Shown one piece after another: positions 34,529-42,350 of a stretch of DNA of 64,000 nucleotides (positions are counted from its first letter, which is position 1; each line of letters opens with the position of its first letter). The stretch is from CBDFGQ01 sp965247295 (lineage in GTDB: Bacteria > Chloroflexota > Dehalococcoidia > Lucifugimonadales > JAGWBF01): the NCBI GenBank assembly GCA_965247295.1, contig CBDFGQ010000006.1, positions 434,001 through 498,000 of the forward strand, in the 5' to 3' direction. The position numbers were made by a program, and so were the translations under genes. The notes beneath the pieces were generated by a model. It was not told where the DNA came from and ran no database searches. It worked only from the letters and a program-made list of their open reading frames with translations.

Positions 34529-34911
34529 TGTGGTGTCCTCCTGCTAGCGTTCAGATATATGGTTAAACAGTCTGGGCGGGATCTAAACATCCACAAACGG
34601 GGTCGGTGAGGGACTTCAACGGGCCAATGGTCGCAGTGCGCAGAGCCGGGTTGTGTATTGGAGCAAGGATGGTCGGCCCGATGGCCGACGCCAGAGCTCT
34701 GGGATGGCTAGCAGAGGACCGTCGGTGGATTGAGGAGTCTGGGGGCGGGGGTCGTAGGGTCAGAGTGTGGCCGTGGAGTGTACCGTGGTGTGCCAGCGGG
34801 AATGGCGTGCGAATAACGGCGGGTGCGCCTGTCGGACTGCGGCAGTGCGAGGTGTGAGCGTCCTGAAGGTATACTTGCCCTTTGCCCTTTCCGACGGAGC
34901 AGCTACTTGGC
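34529..34911. other. Intergenic region, nothing recognised
   Basis: 383 bases rich in G+C. The short plus-strand frame at 34606-34857 has no ribosome-binding site and a non-protein-like translation. No tRNA, repeat or promoter was evident. Confidence 0.5.
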
Positions 34912-35565
34912 CTAGAGGACTCGACTGTGCAGGTTTAGTTTCAACTTGGTAAGGGCAGCCCGCTGCAGCCGGGATATGTGCATCTGGGAGAGGCCCAGAC
35001 GTTTAGCTATCTCTGTTTGCGACAGCCCTGAGTAGAACTTTAGGTGTATTATAGCCCTCTCCCTGGGGCTAAGGCAGCCTAGGGAGTTAAGGATGTCCAG
35101 CCTGTCTATTGCGTTCTCGAATTGTGGGTCCTCGGTTCCCAGGTACTCCAGAAGGCTGGAGGCCTCTCCATTGCCGTTCCAGTCGTGCGTTGCGTCTAGA
35201 GACACAGGTTTCCCGTACTTTTCGACCTCGAATGTGTCGTAAACTTCTTGGAGAGACAGGCCCGTGTCCTCCACGATCTCCCCAACCGTTGGGGAATGCC
35301 CGAGTGTCTGGCTGAGAATCTCAACGGACTTCTCCACGACCCGCTTCTGTCTCTGGAGCTTCCTGGGAACCCTGACGGCCCAGCCGTGGTCGCGGAAATA
35401 GTTTTTGATCTCTCCCACGATTAGGGGGATGGCGAAGGCTGCGAATACGGTTCCCCGCTCTGGGTCGTACTTCGCTGCGGCCTTCAACAGTCCTACCGTT
35501 CCCACCTGGACCAAGTCCTCGCGGGGTTCGCCCGAGTGCGCGAACCTCCTGCACAGCCTGCGCGA
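34912..35565 (-). pseudogene. SigB/SigF-type sigma factor, C-terminal portion cut by an IS element
   Basis: The frame from the IS edge reads SRRLCRRFAHSGEPREDLVQVGTVGLLKAAAKYDPERGTVFAAFA, the region 1.2-2 signature of general-stress sigma factors, then VGEIKNYFRDHGWAVRVPRKLQR (region 2.4), a region 3 helix set, and a region 4 helix-turn-helix (SPRERAIIHLKFYSGLSQTEIAKRLGLSQMHISRLQRAAL). About 200 residues are intact; the N-terminus lies beyond the IS at 36942-37001. Joining the flanks leaves a one-base frame shift just inside this portion, so it is broken twice. A GTG at 35514 could still yield a truncated protein. An anti-sigma gene lies upstream. Confidence 0.85.
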
Positions 35566-36941
35566 CTAGCAGGCTGCGGAAAAACTCTTGTTCACGGTGT
35601 ATCCGAGGCTCTTCTGGGATAAAATAGGGGCAGACCATCTTTGGAGGTGCCCCAATGCGCGGATGCCAGGAGCCCCAGGTCCCCATGTTGACCTTCGTGG
35701 ATATGGACGGGCGGGTGCCGCCGGACCATCCCTTGCGGACTATCAAGGCGCTGGCGGATGAGGCCCTCCGGGAGCTGTCCTCCGAGTTTGACCGGATGTA
35801 TGCCGAGGTAGGGCGGCCCTCCATCCCACCGGAGCGCCTACTCAAGGCCTCGCTGCTCATCGCCCTGTTTTCCGTGCGCAGCGAGCGGGCGTTCTGCGAG
35901 GAGTTGGACTACAACATGCTGTATCGTTGGTTCCTGGATATGAACCTCCTGGAGTCCAGCTTTGACCCGACGGTGTTCACCAAGAACCGGCAGCGGCTGC
36001 TGGAGCACGCAGTGGGGCAACAGCTGTTTGCCACGGTCCTGGTGGGGGCCGACCGGCACGGCTTACTCTCGGACGAGCACTTCACCGTGGATGGGACGCT
36101 GATTGAGGCGGCGGCCAGTCTGAAAAGTTTCAAGTCCAAAGGGGGAGAGCCGGCCTCGGACGACGGGGACCCCGGCAACCCGTCGGTGGACTTTCACGGG
36201 GAGAAACGGCGCAATAAGACCCACCAAAGCACCACGGACCCGGAAGCCCGATTGTTTCGGAAAGGCAAAGGGAAGGAAGCCAAGCTGGTGTTCATGGCCC
36301 ACGCCCTGATGGAGAACCGGAACGGGCTGCTGACGGACTTCCAGGTGAGCGAGGCGAGCGGGACGGCGGAGCGAGATGCGGTCCCGAAGCTCCTGGAGGG
36401 GGCGAAGGAGCGGGGCTTCCACCCCAGGACCCTGGGTGGGGACAAGAACTACGACACGCGGGATTGTGTGGAAGCGATGCGCAACCGAAGGGTCACGGCT
36501 CACGTGGCCCAGAACACCAGTGGCCGGCGCAGCGCCATCGACGGGCGGACAACCCGGCATCCGGGCTACCGGGTGAGCCAGCGAATACGAAAGCGGGTGG
36601 AGGAGATCTTCGGGTGGATGAAGACGGTCGGTGGGTTTCGGAAGACCAGGTATCGAGGGGTGGACAAGACGGGACTAGCAGGCTACCTGGTGGCCACTGC
36701 GTATAACCTGGTGCGGATGGCCAAGCTGCTCATGACCCAGCTACAGGAGGCTCCGGTCCTGCAGGCAGCATGACTTCCCAAGGACGGAGTCTGCCCTCAA
36801 CGCCCTGACAGGGGCGAAAAGGGAACTCCTGCAACCCAGGAAAGTGGCTTCAGACCTTCCCAAAGCACTCATCGAGCAACGATATGAGCTATTACCAGGT
36901 CGTTTCGCGACCATAGAACCCTTTCTTCAGCAGCCTGCTAG
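35566..36941. mobile_element. IS5-family insertion sequence with CTAG target duplication
   Basis: CTAG at 35566-35569 and 36938-36941 flank a 1,368-base element (35570-36937). Its ends are imperfect inverted repeats: CAGGCTGCGGAAAAACTC on the left and CAGGCTGCTGAAGAAAGG, read inward, on the right. It carries one transposase gene (35655-36773). CTAG-like target duplications are known for IS5-group elements. Removing the element rejoins a sigma-factor gene. Confidence 0.9.
35655..36773 (+). CDS. IS5-family transposase (DDE)
   Basis: A 372-residue transposase starting ATG after GGAGGTGCCCCA. The N-terminal DUF772-like region has HPLRTIKALADEAL, GRPSIPPERLLKASLLIALFSVRSERAFCEELDYNMLYRWFL. The catalytic acids are in FTVDGTLIEA (first D), GGDKNYDTRD (second D) and RKRVEEIFGWMKTVGG (E). 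HGEKRRNKTHQSTTDPEARLFRKGKGKEAKL is a hallmark of this IS5 subgroup. The frame is intact, so the element could still be active. Confidence 0.95.
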   Translation: MRGCQEPQVPMLTFVDMDGRVPPDHPLRTIKALADEALRELSSEFDRMYAEVGRPSIPPERLLKASLLIALFSVRSERAFCEELDYNMLYRWFLDMNLLESSFDPTVFTKNRQRLLEHAVGQQLFATVLVGADRHGLLSDEHFTVDGTLIEAAASLKSFKSKGGEPASDDGDPGNPSVDFHGEKRRNKTHQSTTDPEARLFRKGKGKEAKLVFMAHALMENRNGLLTDFQVSEASGTAERDAVPKLLEGAKERGFHPRTLGGDKNYDTRDCVEAMRNRRVTAHVAQNTSGRRSAIDGRTTRHPGYRVSQRIRKRVEEIFGWMKTVGGFRKTRYRGVDKTGLAGYLVATAYNLVRMAKLLMTQLQEAPVLQAA

Positions 36942-37001
36942 GGGTAGATGCTGCGATATCAGGCGATTCCGCGCGGCTGAATCCTTCTCACCCAGCCCCA
37001 C
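36942..37001 (-). pseudogene. Sigma-factor N-terminal fragment on the far side of the IS
   Basis: Reading from a GTG at 37001 toward the IS gives VGLGEKDSAARNRLISQHLPL, which with the CTAG codon pair continues PLV, the PLVxRL region 1.2/2.1 start of SigB/SigF-type factors. The true start may lie further upstream (frame open to 37166). The rest of the gene is at 34912-35565. Confidence 0.7.
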
Positions 37002-37275
37002 ATTGAGGGGCGTACTCGTTCCTGGACTTCTATCCCTGGTCCCTATTGTATCTATCCCCCAAGGAAGGTAATTTGGACGAGTCCGTAATCGACCCGGACC
37101 CTTCCGCGATAGGAGGGGAGCTTCGTGTGCCGTGTACCCGTTCAAGGTAGCTCTTTCGGGCGGCACGTTTACTGAAGCTTCGAGCCCTCTTATACGATAT
37201 GGACGCCTCCGGGTATGTTACACTTCATAGCTCGTGAGGGTGCCGTACGCTGTCGAGCTCCCACACCCTGGGTTG

Positions 37276-37743
37276 CTACAGGGCTTCCCCGGCCACCTTG
37301 TACTTGACCATGTGCACCATTGGCTCGCCCGCGGCGCCCGCACCAAATTCCAGCTCATCCACCAGACTGGCCAACAGTGCCCGACTCTCCATCTCGTCCT
37401 CGGTCAGATGATAGGTCGTATAACCCGTGGGTGCGGGGACTCGAATTTCCAGCCGGTCGGGTTCGATGGCGAACCGCACAATCAGCTGGCCCACTTTCGA
37501 ATCCTGCTTTATCTTTGTGATGCTTTTGATGGCCAGCTCGAAGGCCTCCCCCACCGCGGTTCGGAGCTGAATGATCTGATCGTAGTTGAATGACATGTCT
37601 CCTGCGATCACGCCGGTGGTTGCCCGAAGAACTCCCAGGTACTGGGGGTCGGGCGGGAGCCGTAGTTCTATAACGTCGCTGGCCAATCTGCCTCCTGCTG
37701 TTCCCCTGCTCCCGTACGCCTCCTCGCCTGTCCCGAATCGCAT
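37276..37743 (-). CDS. Anti-sigma regulatory factor, RsbW-like ATPase fold
   Basis: A 155-residue protein with the small HATPase fold of anti-sigma kinases: VIELRLPPDPQYLGVLRATTGVIAGDMSFNYDQIIQLRTAVGEAFELAIKS matches the N-terminal strand-helix and N-box region of RsbW/SpoIIAB. The N-box Asn (usually EAxxNAIxH) is replaced (EAFELAIKS), so kinase activity may be reduced. It precedes the disrupted sigma gene on the same strand, the usual rsbW-sigB order, and presumably held that sigma factor inactive. No RsbV-like antagonist is nearby. Confidence 0.8.
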   Translation of the reverse strand: MRFGTGEEAYGSRGTAGGRLASDVIELRLPPDPQYLGVLRATTGVIAGDMSFNYDQIIQLRTAVGEAFELAIKSITKIKQDSKVGQLIVRFAIEPDRLEIRVPAPTGYTTYHLTEDEMESRALLASLVDELEFGAGAAGEPMVHMVKYKVAGEAL

Positions 37744-37969
37744 GTCCCAATATCTACTTCAACCCATAACACTGGTGCTAAACCACTTCCATTGGCGTAC
37801 TTTTCCCAGACGAAGGCGAGTTACCATTAACCATATAACAATAGATAGCGCAACGTCCAATGACTGGCTAGCTGGAGATGTGAGTACCCCTACTTCACCG
37901 TATATTAAGGCACCGGGAGACGGAATGTATGAAAAGTTTGTGAACGTTTTGCAACATTTGGAAATTGTC

Positions 37970-39100
37970 CTACACTCTGACCCTACCTCCCGGGACGATC
38001 CGAAGCCCCACGCCCCGCTCTACATCGAAGTTCACCGTGTTTGCAGTGTGCAGCTCGACGTTGCGTAGTTTGCGTACCTCCAGTACCTTGATCATCTTGG
38101 CTCCCAGCTTCTCGCTACGGAGTCTGAGGTGGGCGTCGCATACATCCTCTACCCCCTTCAGGGTGCTCTCATTGAACGCGTAGGGGCGGGCCGCTACCAC
38201 GACCGTTCGTCCGCCGTCGCATACACGTCTGCACCGGCTGAACAGGTCCATTATGGCCCCCTCATGGGCGTGGCTGGCCAACTCGGTAACATCGTCCAAG
38301 AGGATAACCCCGTACTGGCTCGGTAGTTGTTGTATTGTGGACGTCAGCAACCCCATCAAACGCCCCGTGTCGCCCCGTTGCTCACTCTCCGCATCCGGAG
38401 CGGGCTCCTCAATGGGGTAGCTGGCCAGCTGTCCCGCCAGAAAATAGGCCGAGGAGTCTCGACCAATCGAGCGCATCTCGCCAACCAGGGTCCGGTCGGC
38501 GCTCTTGGGGGTATAGTAGGCGACCCCGTGGCCGGCAAGCAGAGCGTCGTAGGCGAAATGCTGGCATAACACGCTTTTCCCCGACGTTGTGCCTCCCTCT
38601 ACAAGGGTCAATGAGTCCACCGGGAGTCCACCGCCCAGATTTAGGTCCATCTGCCCGACGCCGGTCCGGATCAGCTTTCGTCTATCCGATGTGTTAGCAG
38701 TATCATCCGCCCCGACTTCCTCGTCTGCTATACCGGCCTCGCGAAGGGCAACCTTGACGGCGGCCTCAACCGTCCCCGGCGCCCAGGGCTTCGTAATGTA
38801 GTGGGTGACGCCCAGTCTCATGCTTGCCCGCTCTCCCTCCTCTGCTGGCAGGGCCGTCACCATAATCACCGGCGTGTCCTGGGTTGTGGGATCCGCCCTC
38901 AGCCGCTTCAGCACCTGCAGGCCATCCATGACGGGCAGCCCCACGTCCAAAAGGATTATGTCGGGGAGCTCGTGAAGCGCCAGCTCGAAGGCGGATCGAC
39001 CGTCGGCGGCCTCGATCACTTCGTACCCCACGTCGGAGAGGCCGTGGACCAGCGTGAGCCTGGTGCTATGCTTGTCCTCTGCCAGGAGTATCTTGGTCAT
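37970..39100 (-). CDS. Receiver domain fused to FlaH/KaiC-like RecA-fold ATPase
   Basis: A 376-residue fusion. Residues 1-~120 are a CheY-type receiver: LAEDKHST, phospho-acceptor Asp52 in IILLDVGLPVMDG, MVTALPA, and HYITKPWAPGT with Lys104. Residues ~140-376 are a RecA-fold ATPase: IRTGVGQMDLNLGGGLPVDSLTLVEGG, Walker A GGTTSGKS (169-176), and Walker B VILLDDVTEL. The GGGLPxxSLxLVEG and SVLCQ run resembles archaellar accessory ATPase FlaH, a KaiC relative. It ends a minus-strand run of kinases and receivers. Phosphorylation of the receiver probably controls ATP binding or partner binding; the target is unknown. Confidence 0.85.
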   Translation of the reverse strand: MTKILLAEDKHSTRLTLVHGLSDVGYEVIEAADGRSAFELALHELPDIILLDVGLPVMDGLQVLKRLRADPTTQDTPVIMVTALPAEEGERASMRLGVTHYITKPWAPGTVEAAVKVALREAGIADEEVGADDTANTSDRRKLIRTGVGQMDLNLGGGLPVDSLTLVEGGTTSGKSVLCQHFAYDALLAGHGVAYYTPKSADRTLVGEMRSIGRDSSAYFLAGQLASYPIEEPAPDAESEQRGDTGRLMGLLTSTIQQLPSQYGVILLDDVTELASHAHEGAIMDLFSRCRRVCDGGRTVVVAARPYAFNESTLKGVEDVCDAHLRLRSEKLGAKMIKVLEVRKLRNVELHTANTVNFDVERGVGLRIVPGGRVRV

Positions 39101-39251
39101 TTAAGGTCTCCCCTCGGCACTGGCTCTAATAAATTGTCCAGGATACCCGGCGTGCCGCACATGGTTCGACGGGCTCACCAGGGAAGAGAAGGTTCCCCGA
39201 GACCCTATCTTCGTGTCAACAAACGTTCGCACGCACGTTCTTGTTCGGAAG

Positions 39252-39991
39252 TTACAGTTTGATCTTGACGCCGGGGACGGTCCGCATGCCGACGCCTGCC
39301 GCCACCTCGAAGCTCACCGTGTTGCCGCTATTCTGTTCCCCGTCGTGTGCCTTTTTCACCTCCACCAGCTTGACCATCTTCGCCCCTATCTTCTCGGTAC
39401 GCAGGCTGAGGTGCGCGTTACAAGCCACCCTGAGGCGGCAGAGCAGCTTCTCGTCGAATACATATGAGTGGGCGGCAAGCACAATCGTCCTCCGGTTGCT
39501 GTCGCAGAGGCGCCGGCAGGAGGCAAAGAAGCCGATGGTCGCCACCTCGGGGACCTTTCCGGCCAGGCCGGCCAAGTCATCCACAATTACTACTTTGTAC
39601 ATGCTTGCAAGTATTTCGATCTCGTGGGCCAGCAGGACCATTACCTGAGCAGGGTCGTCGCAGCTCCCTGGCCCGCTGCCAGTGGGCTCTTCCAGGTCCT
39701 GTACCACCAGTCTGCCGGCACGAAAATGATCGGACACGTCCATGCCAAGGGAGTCCATCTGGGCAATGAGCCCTCTGGGAGTGTGTTCGGATGTGTAATA
39801 GACTACTCCATACCCGGCCTGAAGGGCCTCCGAGGTGATATGCTGGCACAGGACGCTCTTGCCAGCTGCAGGGGCCCCTTCTACCATGGTGATGGACCCC
39901 AGGGGTATTCCGCCACCCAGCCTCTGGTTGAGGGTCGGGTTGCCGGTGCTGATGAAGGTCTCAACTCCTCCAAATTTCGCATCTTATCCAT
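39252..39991 (-). CDS. FlaH/KaiC-like ATPase, probably frameshifted near its start
   Basis: The 211-residue frame from 39887 has Walker A GAPAAGKS, VLCQHITSEALQAGYGVVYYTSE and Walker B KVVIVDDLAGLAG. Upstream of that ATG the same frame reads FISTGNPTLNQRLGGGIPLGSIT, clearly part of the FlaH fold, and is then closed by TAA. An ATG at 39991 overlaps the preceding receiver gene's stop (ATGGATAA) and would begin MDKMRNLEELR but is out of frame by one base. A one-base indel near 39957 joins them. The protein is a paralog of the ATPase half of the fused gene at 37970-39100. Confidence 0.78.
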
Positions 39992-40388
39992 TGGTGGCCA
40001 CGACGGGTTGGTAGGGAGCTCCAGTTTCCCGAAGGGCCACCCTGACGGCCGCCTCCACGGTGCCAGGCTGCCAGGGCTTGGTGATGTAGTGGCTGACCCC
40101 CAGGCTCATCCCTTTCGGCTCACCCAGGGCAGCCGATAGCACCGTCAGCAGGATTACGGCAATGCCTTCCGTAGCCGGGTCTCCCTTGAGTTTTCGCAGG
40201 ACCTCAAAACCATCCATGACCGGCATCCAGACGTCCAATAGGATGACGTCGGGACGCTCGTGGTGTGCCAGCTCGAAGGCCTCGCCTCCGTGCTTGGCCT
40301 CTATCACCTCATACCCGGCGTCCACCAGGGTGTCCACGAGCAATTCTCTGATGTGCCGGGAATCATCGGCCACCAGCACCTTTGCCAT
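39984..40388 (-). CDS. CheY-like single-domain response regulator
   Basis: A 134-residue receiver starting ATG at 40388 after GGAGGT; the GTG at 40403 is inside that ribosome-binding site and rejected. It has VADDSRH, phospho-acceptor Asp52 in VILLDVWMPVMDG and YITKPWQPGTVEAAVRVALRETG. This end is nearly identical to the same region of the fused receiver-ATPase protein (YITKPWAPGTVEAAVKVALREAG). Its stop overlaps the ATG of the FlaH-like gene, so the two together mirror the fused gene. Confidence 0.9.
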   Translation of the reverse strand: MAKVLVADDSRHIRELLVDTLVDAGYEVIEAKHGGEAFELAHHERPDVILLDVWMPVMDGFEVLRKLKGDPATEGIAVILLTVLSAALGEPKGMSLGVSHYITKPWQPGTVEAAVRVALRETGAPYQPVVATNG

Positions 40389-40404
40389 CGGTACTACCTC
40401 CACA

Positions 40405-41613
40405 TCACCTCTTTACCGCTATGTTCTTGTGGTCTTGAGTCCCACTGCCGACCTCTTCACCGTCTGGCCGTGGCAGGGTTACACACACCACAGTGCCCTT
40501 GTCCACCTCGCTCTCTATCCAGATCTTCCCTCCATGGCCCTCTACGATATGTCTGGTGATGAAAAGTCCCAGTCCCGTGCCGGAGACCTCGCGGTTCGAA
40601 CCGTTGTCGCCGCGGAAGAACTTTGTGAAAAGGCGGGACAGCTCGGTCTCCGAGACCCCTACCCCCGTATCGGAGACGGTGATCTTTACGACCGTCCCCG
40701 AGACCTCGGCCGAGACCGTTACCGTGGTCCCCGCAGGGGAATACTTGCACGCATTGCTGAGGAGGTTGCAGATAACTTGGGAGAGGCGTAGCCTGTCGGC
40801 CCAGACCGTCAAGTTGGGACCGATATGCGTCACCAGGTCGATACGCTTTTCCACGATCTGCTCTTCCATGAGCCCGAGGGCTCCGGCTATCTCAAACCCA
40901 GCGTCCAGCACCGTGGGGGTGAGCTCCAAGCTGCCCGACTCTATTCTGGAAACGTCCAGCAGGTCGTCTATCAGGGCATTGAGCCGGCTGGCGTTTTCCC
41001 TGACGGTGTCCAGGTACCTCCTCTGCCGCTCGCCAAGCTCCCCCACCGTGTCCTGGTGTAGAAGCAACCGGTCCGTGTAGCACAATATGTTGGTGAGGGG
41101 TGTCTTGCGCTCGTGGGACACCTGGGAGAGGATTAGGGACTTGCCCGAGGACGCCCGTTCCAGCTCTCGATTTTTTACCTCGAGCTCCACCCTGGCGCGG
41201 TGGACCTTTTCTAGGAGGTCCCTGTTTTCGGCCCGGAGCTGCTGCTCCCTGAGGGCGTTGCGTACGCTGTGATTCAGGGCGTCCATGTCCAGGGGTTTCA
41301 CGTGGTAGGCAAAAGCCCCCTGATTTACCGCCTCGATCGCCGTTTCTAGGGTGGCTTGGCCCGTGATCAGAATGAAGGCTGTATCGGGGTTGATCTTTTT
41401 CAGGGTCCATAGAATTTGAAGGCCGCTGCCGTCGGGCAGGTTCAGGTCAGAGATGACGATCTGCACCGCGTCCTCCGACATCAGGTGGCCCAGGGCCTCT
41501 TCCGCGTTCTGGCAGGCTATGACCCTGTAGGTTTCCTCTTCCAGGAGGGCGGTCAGTACGGTGCGGGTGCTGCTATCGTCTTCGACGAGGAGGATGCTCG
41601 CTGGGTCTGCCAT
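40405..41613 (-). CDS. Receiver-histidine kinase hybrid
   Basis: A ~402-residue protein. The start at 41613 is chosen because GGAGGA lies nine bases upstream and the ATG shares its A with the previous stop (TGATG). An N-terminal receiver (LLVEDDSSTR, Asp56 in VISDLNLPDG) is followed by a helical linker and a HisKA domain with phospho-accepting His ~167 in SQVSHERKTPLTNI. The ATPase domain has NLLSNACKYSP (N-box), DTGVGV (G1) and GTGLGLFI (G2). There is no membrane segment, so it is cytoplasmic and likely relays signals from the upstream kinase. Confidence 0.92.
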   Translation of the reverse strand: MADPASILLVEDDSSTRTVLTALLEEETYRVIACQNAEEALGHLMSEDAVQIVISDLNLPDGSGLQILWTLKKINPDTAFILITGQATLETAIEAVNQGAFAYHVKPLDMDALNHSVRNALREQQLRAENRDLLEKVHRARVELEVKNRELERASSGKSLILSQVSHERKTPLTNILCYTDRLLLHQDTVGELGERQRRYLDTVRENASRLNALIDDLLDVSRIESGSLELTPTVLDAGFEIAGALGLMEEQIVEKRIDLVTHIGPNLTVWADRLRLSQVICNLLSNACKYSPAGTTVTVSAEVSGTVVKITVSDTGVGVSETELSRLFTKFFRGDNGSNREVSGTGLGLFITRHIVEGHGGKIWIESEVDKGTVVCVTLPRPDGEEVGSGTQDHKNIAVKR

Positions 41614-42350
41614 CACCGCCATTCCTCCCCAGTGATGGACCTCAACAATGCCAGCAACTTTCCGGGGTCCACGGGCTTAGTCAGCACGGTGTAGGCGCCC
41701 CTGCGGACGGCCTCCCTGGCGGGACCTTCCAGCGTGTAGTCCGTGATGAAGATTACCTTGACCAGGGGGTCTTCCTTCCTGATCTCCTCGAATGCCGTAA
41801 TACCGTCCATACCAGGCATGCCGATGTCCATCAGGATGGCGTGATAATGCCTTTCCCTGGCCATATGGATAGCGTGGTTGCCGTCCTGCGCCGTGGAGAC
41901 CCTGTAGCCGCTGTCTTCCAGGACGGCGCGCAGGGTCTCTCGGTCCGCCGCCCGGTCGTCCACCACCAGCACCAAGGCCGTCTTTAGTGCGGCCCTCATG
42001 ATGTCGATGATCTGCTCCGCGGCGAAGGGCTTGTAGATGACGGCGTATGCCCCTTCGTCCAGTGCCTCCTTTACCAGGTCTTCCACCGAGAAGCCCGTCA
42101 TCATAACCACGACGGAACCCGGGCTGAGCTTTTTGATCTCTCGGTAGGTATCAACGCCGTTGATGCCTGGCATCTTTATGTCCATGAAAACGAGGTCATA
42201 CGCAGCGCCTTGCACCAATTCGATGGCCCGGTGACCGTTATCTACGCCAGTCACCAGGTAGCCCTCGTCTTCTACTATCGCTTCGAGGGTAACGCGCATT
42301 CCCTCATTGTCGTCGACCACCATGATCCTGGGCCCGTCATTGACCATCAT
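41613..42350 (-). CDS. Tandem double-receiver protein
   Basis: A 245-residue protein with two CheY-type receivers and no output domain. The first has IMVVDDNEGMR and the phospho-acceptor Asp in LVFMDIKMPGING; the second has LVLVVDDRAADRE and LMDIGMPGMDG, then TKPVDPGKLL. GGAGGAGCGGC directly precedes the ATG at 42350, inside the end of the kinase gene. It links upstream and downstream kinases in a likely phosphorelay. Confidence 0.9.
   Translation of the reverse strand: MMVNDGPRIMVVDDNEGMRVTLEAIVEDEGYLVTGVDNGHRAIELVQGAAYDLVFMDIKMPGINGVDTYREIKKLSPGSVVVMMTGFSVEDLVKEALDEGAYAVIYKPFAAEQIIDIMRAALKTALVLVVDDRAADRETLRAVLEDSGYRVSTAQDGNHAIHMARERHYHAILMDIGMPGMDGITAFEEIRKEDPLVKVIFITDYTLEGPAREAVRRGAYTVLTKPVDPGKLLALLRSITGEEWR

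Noticed and set aside
36844..37071. Possible gene at the right end of the IS and beyond
   Set aside because: It crosses the IS boundary and target duplication, has no ribosome-binding site, and resembles no known protein.
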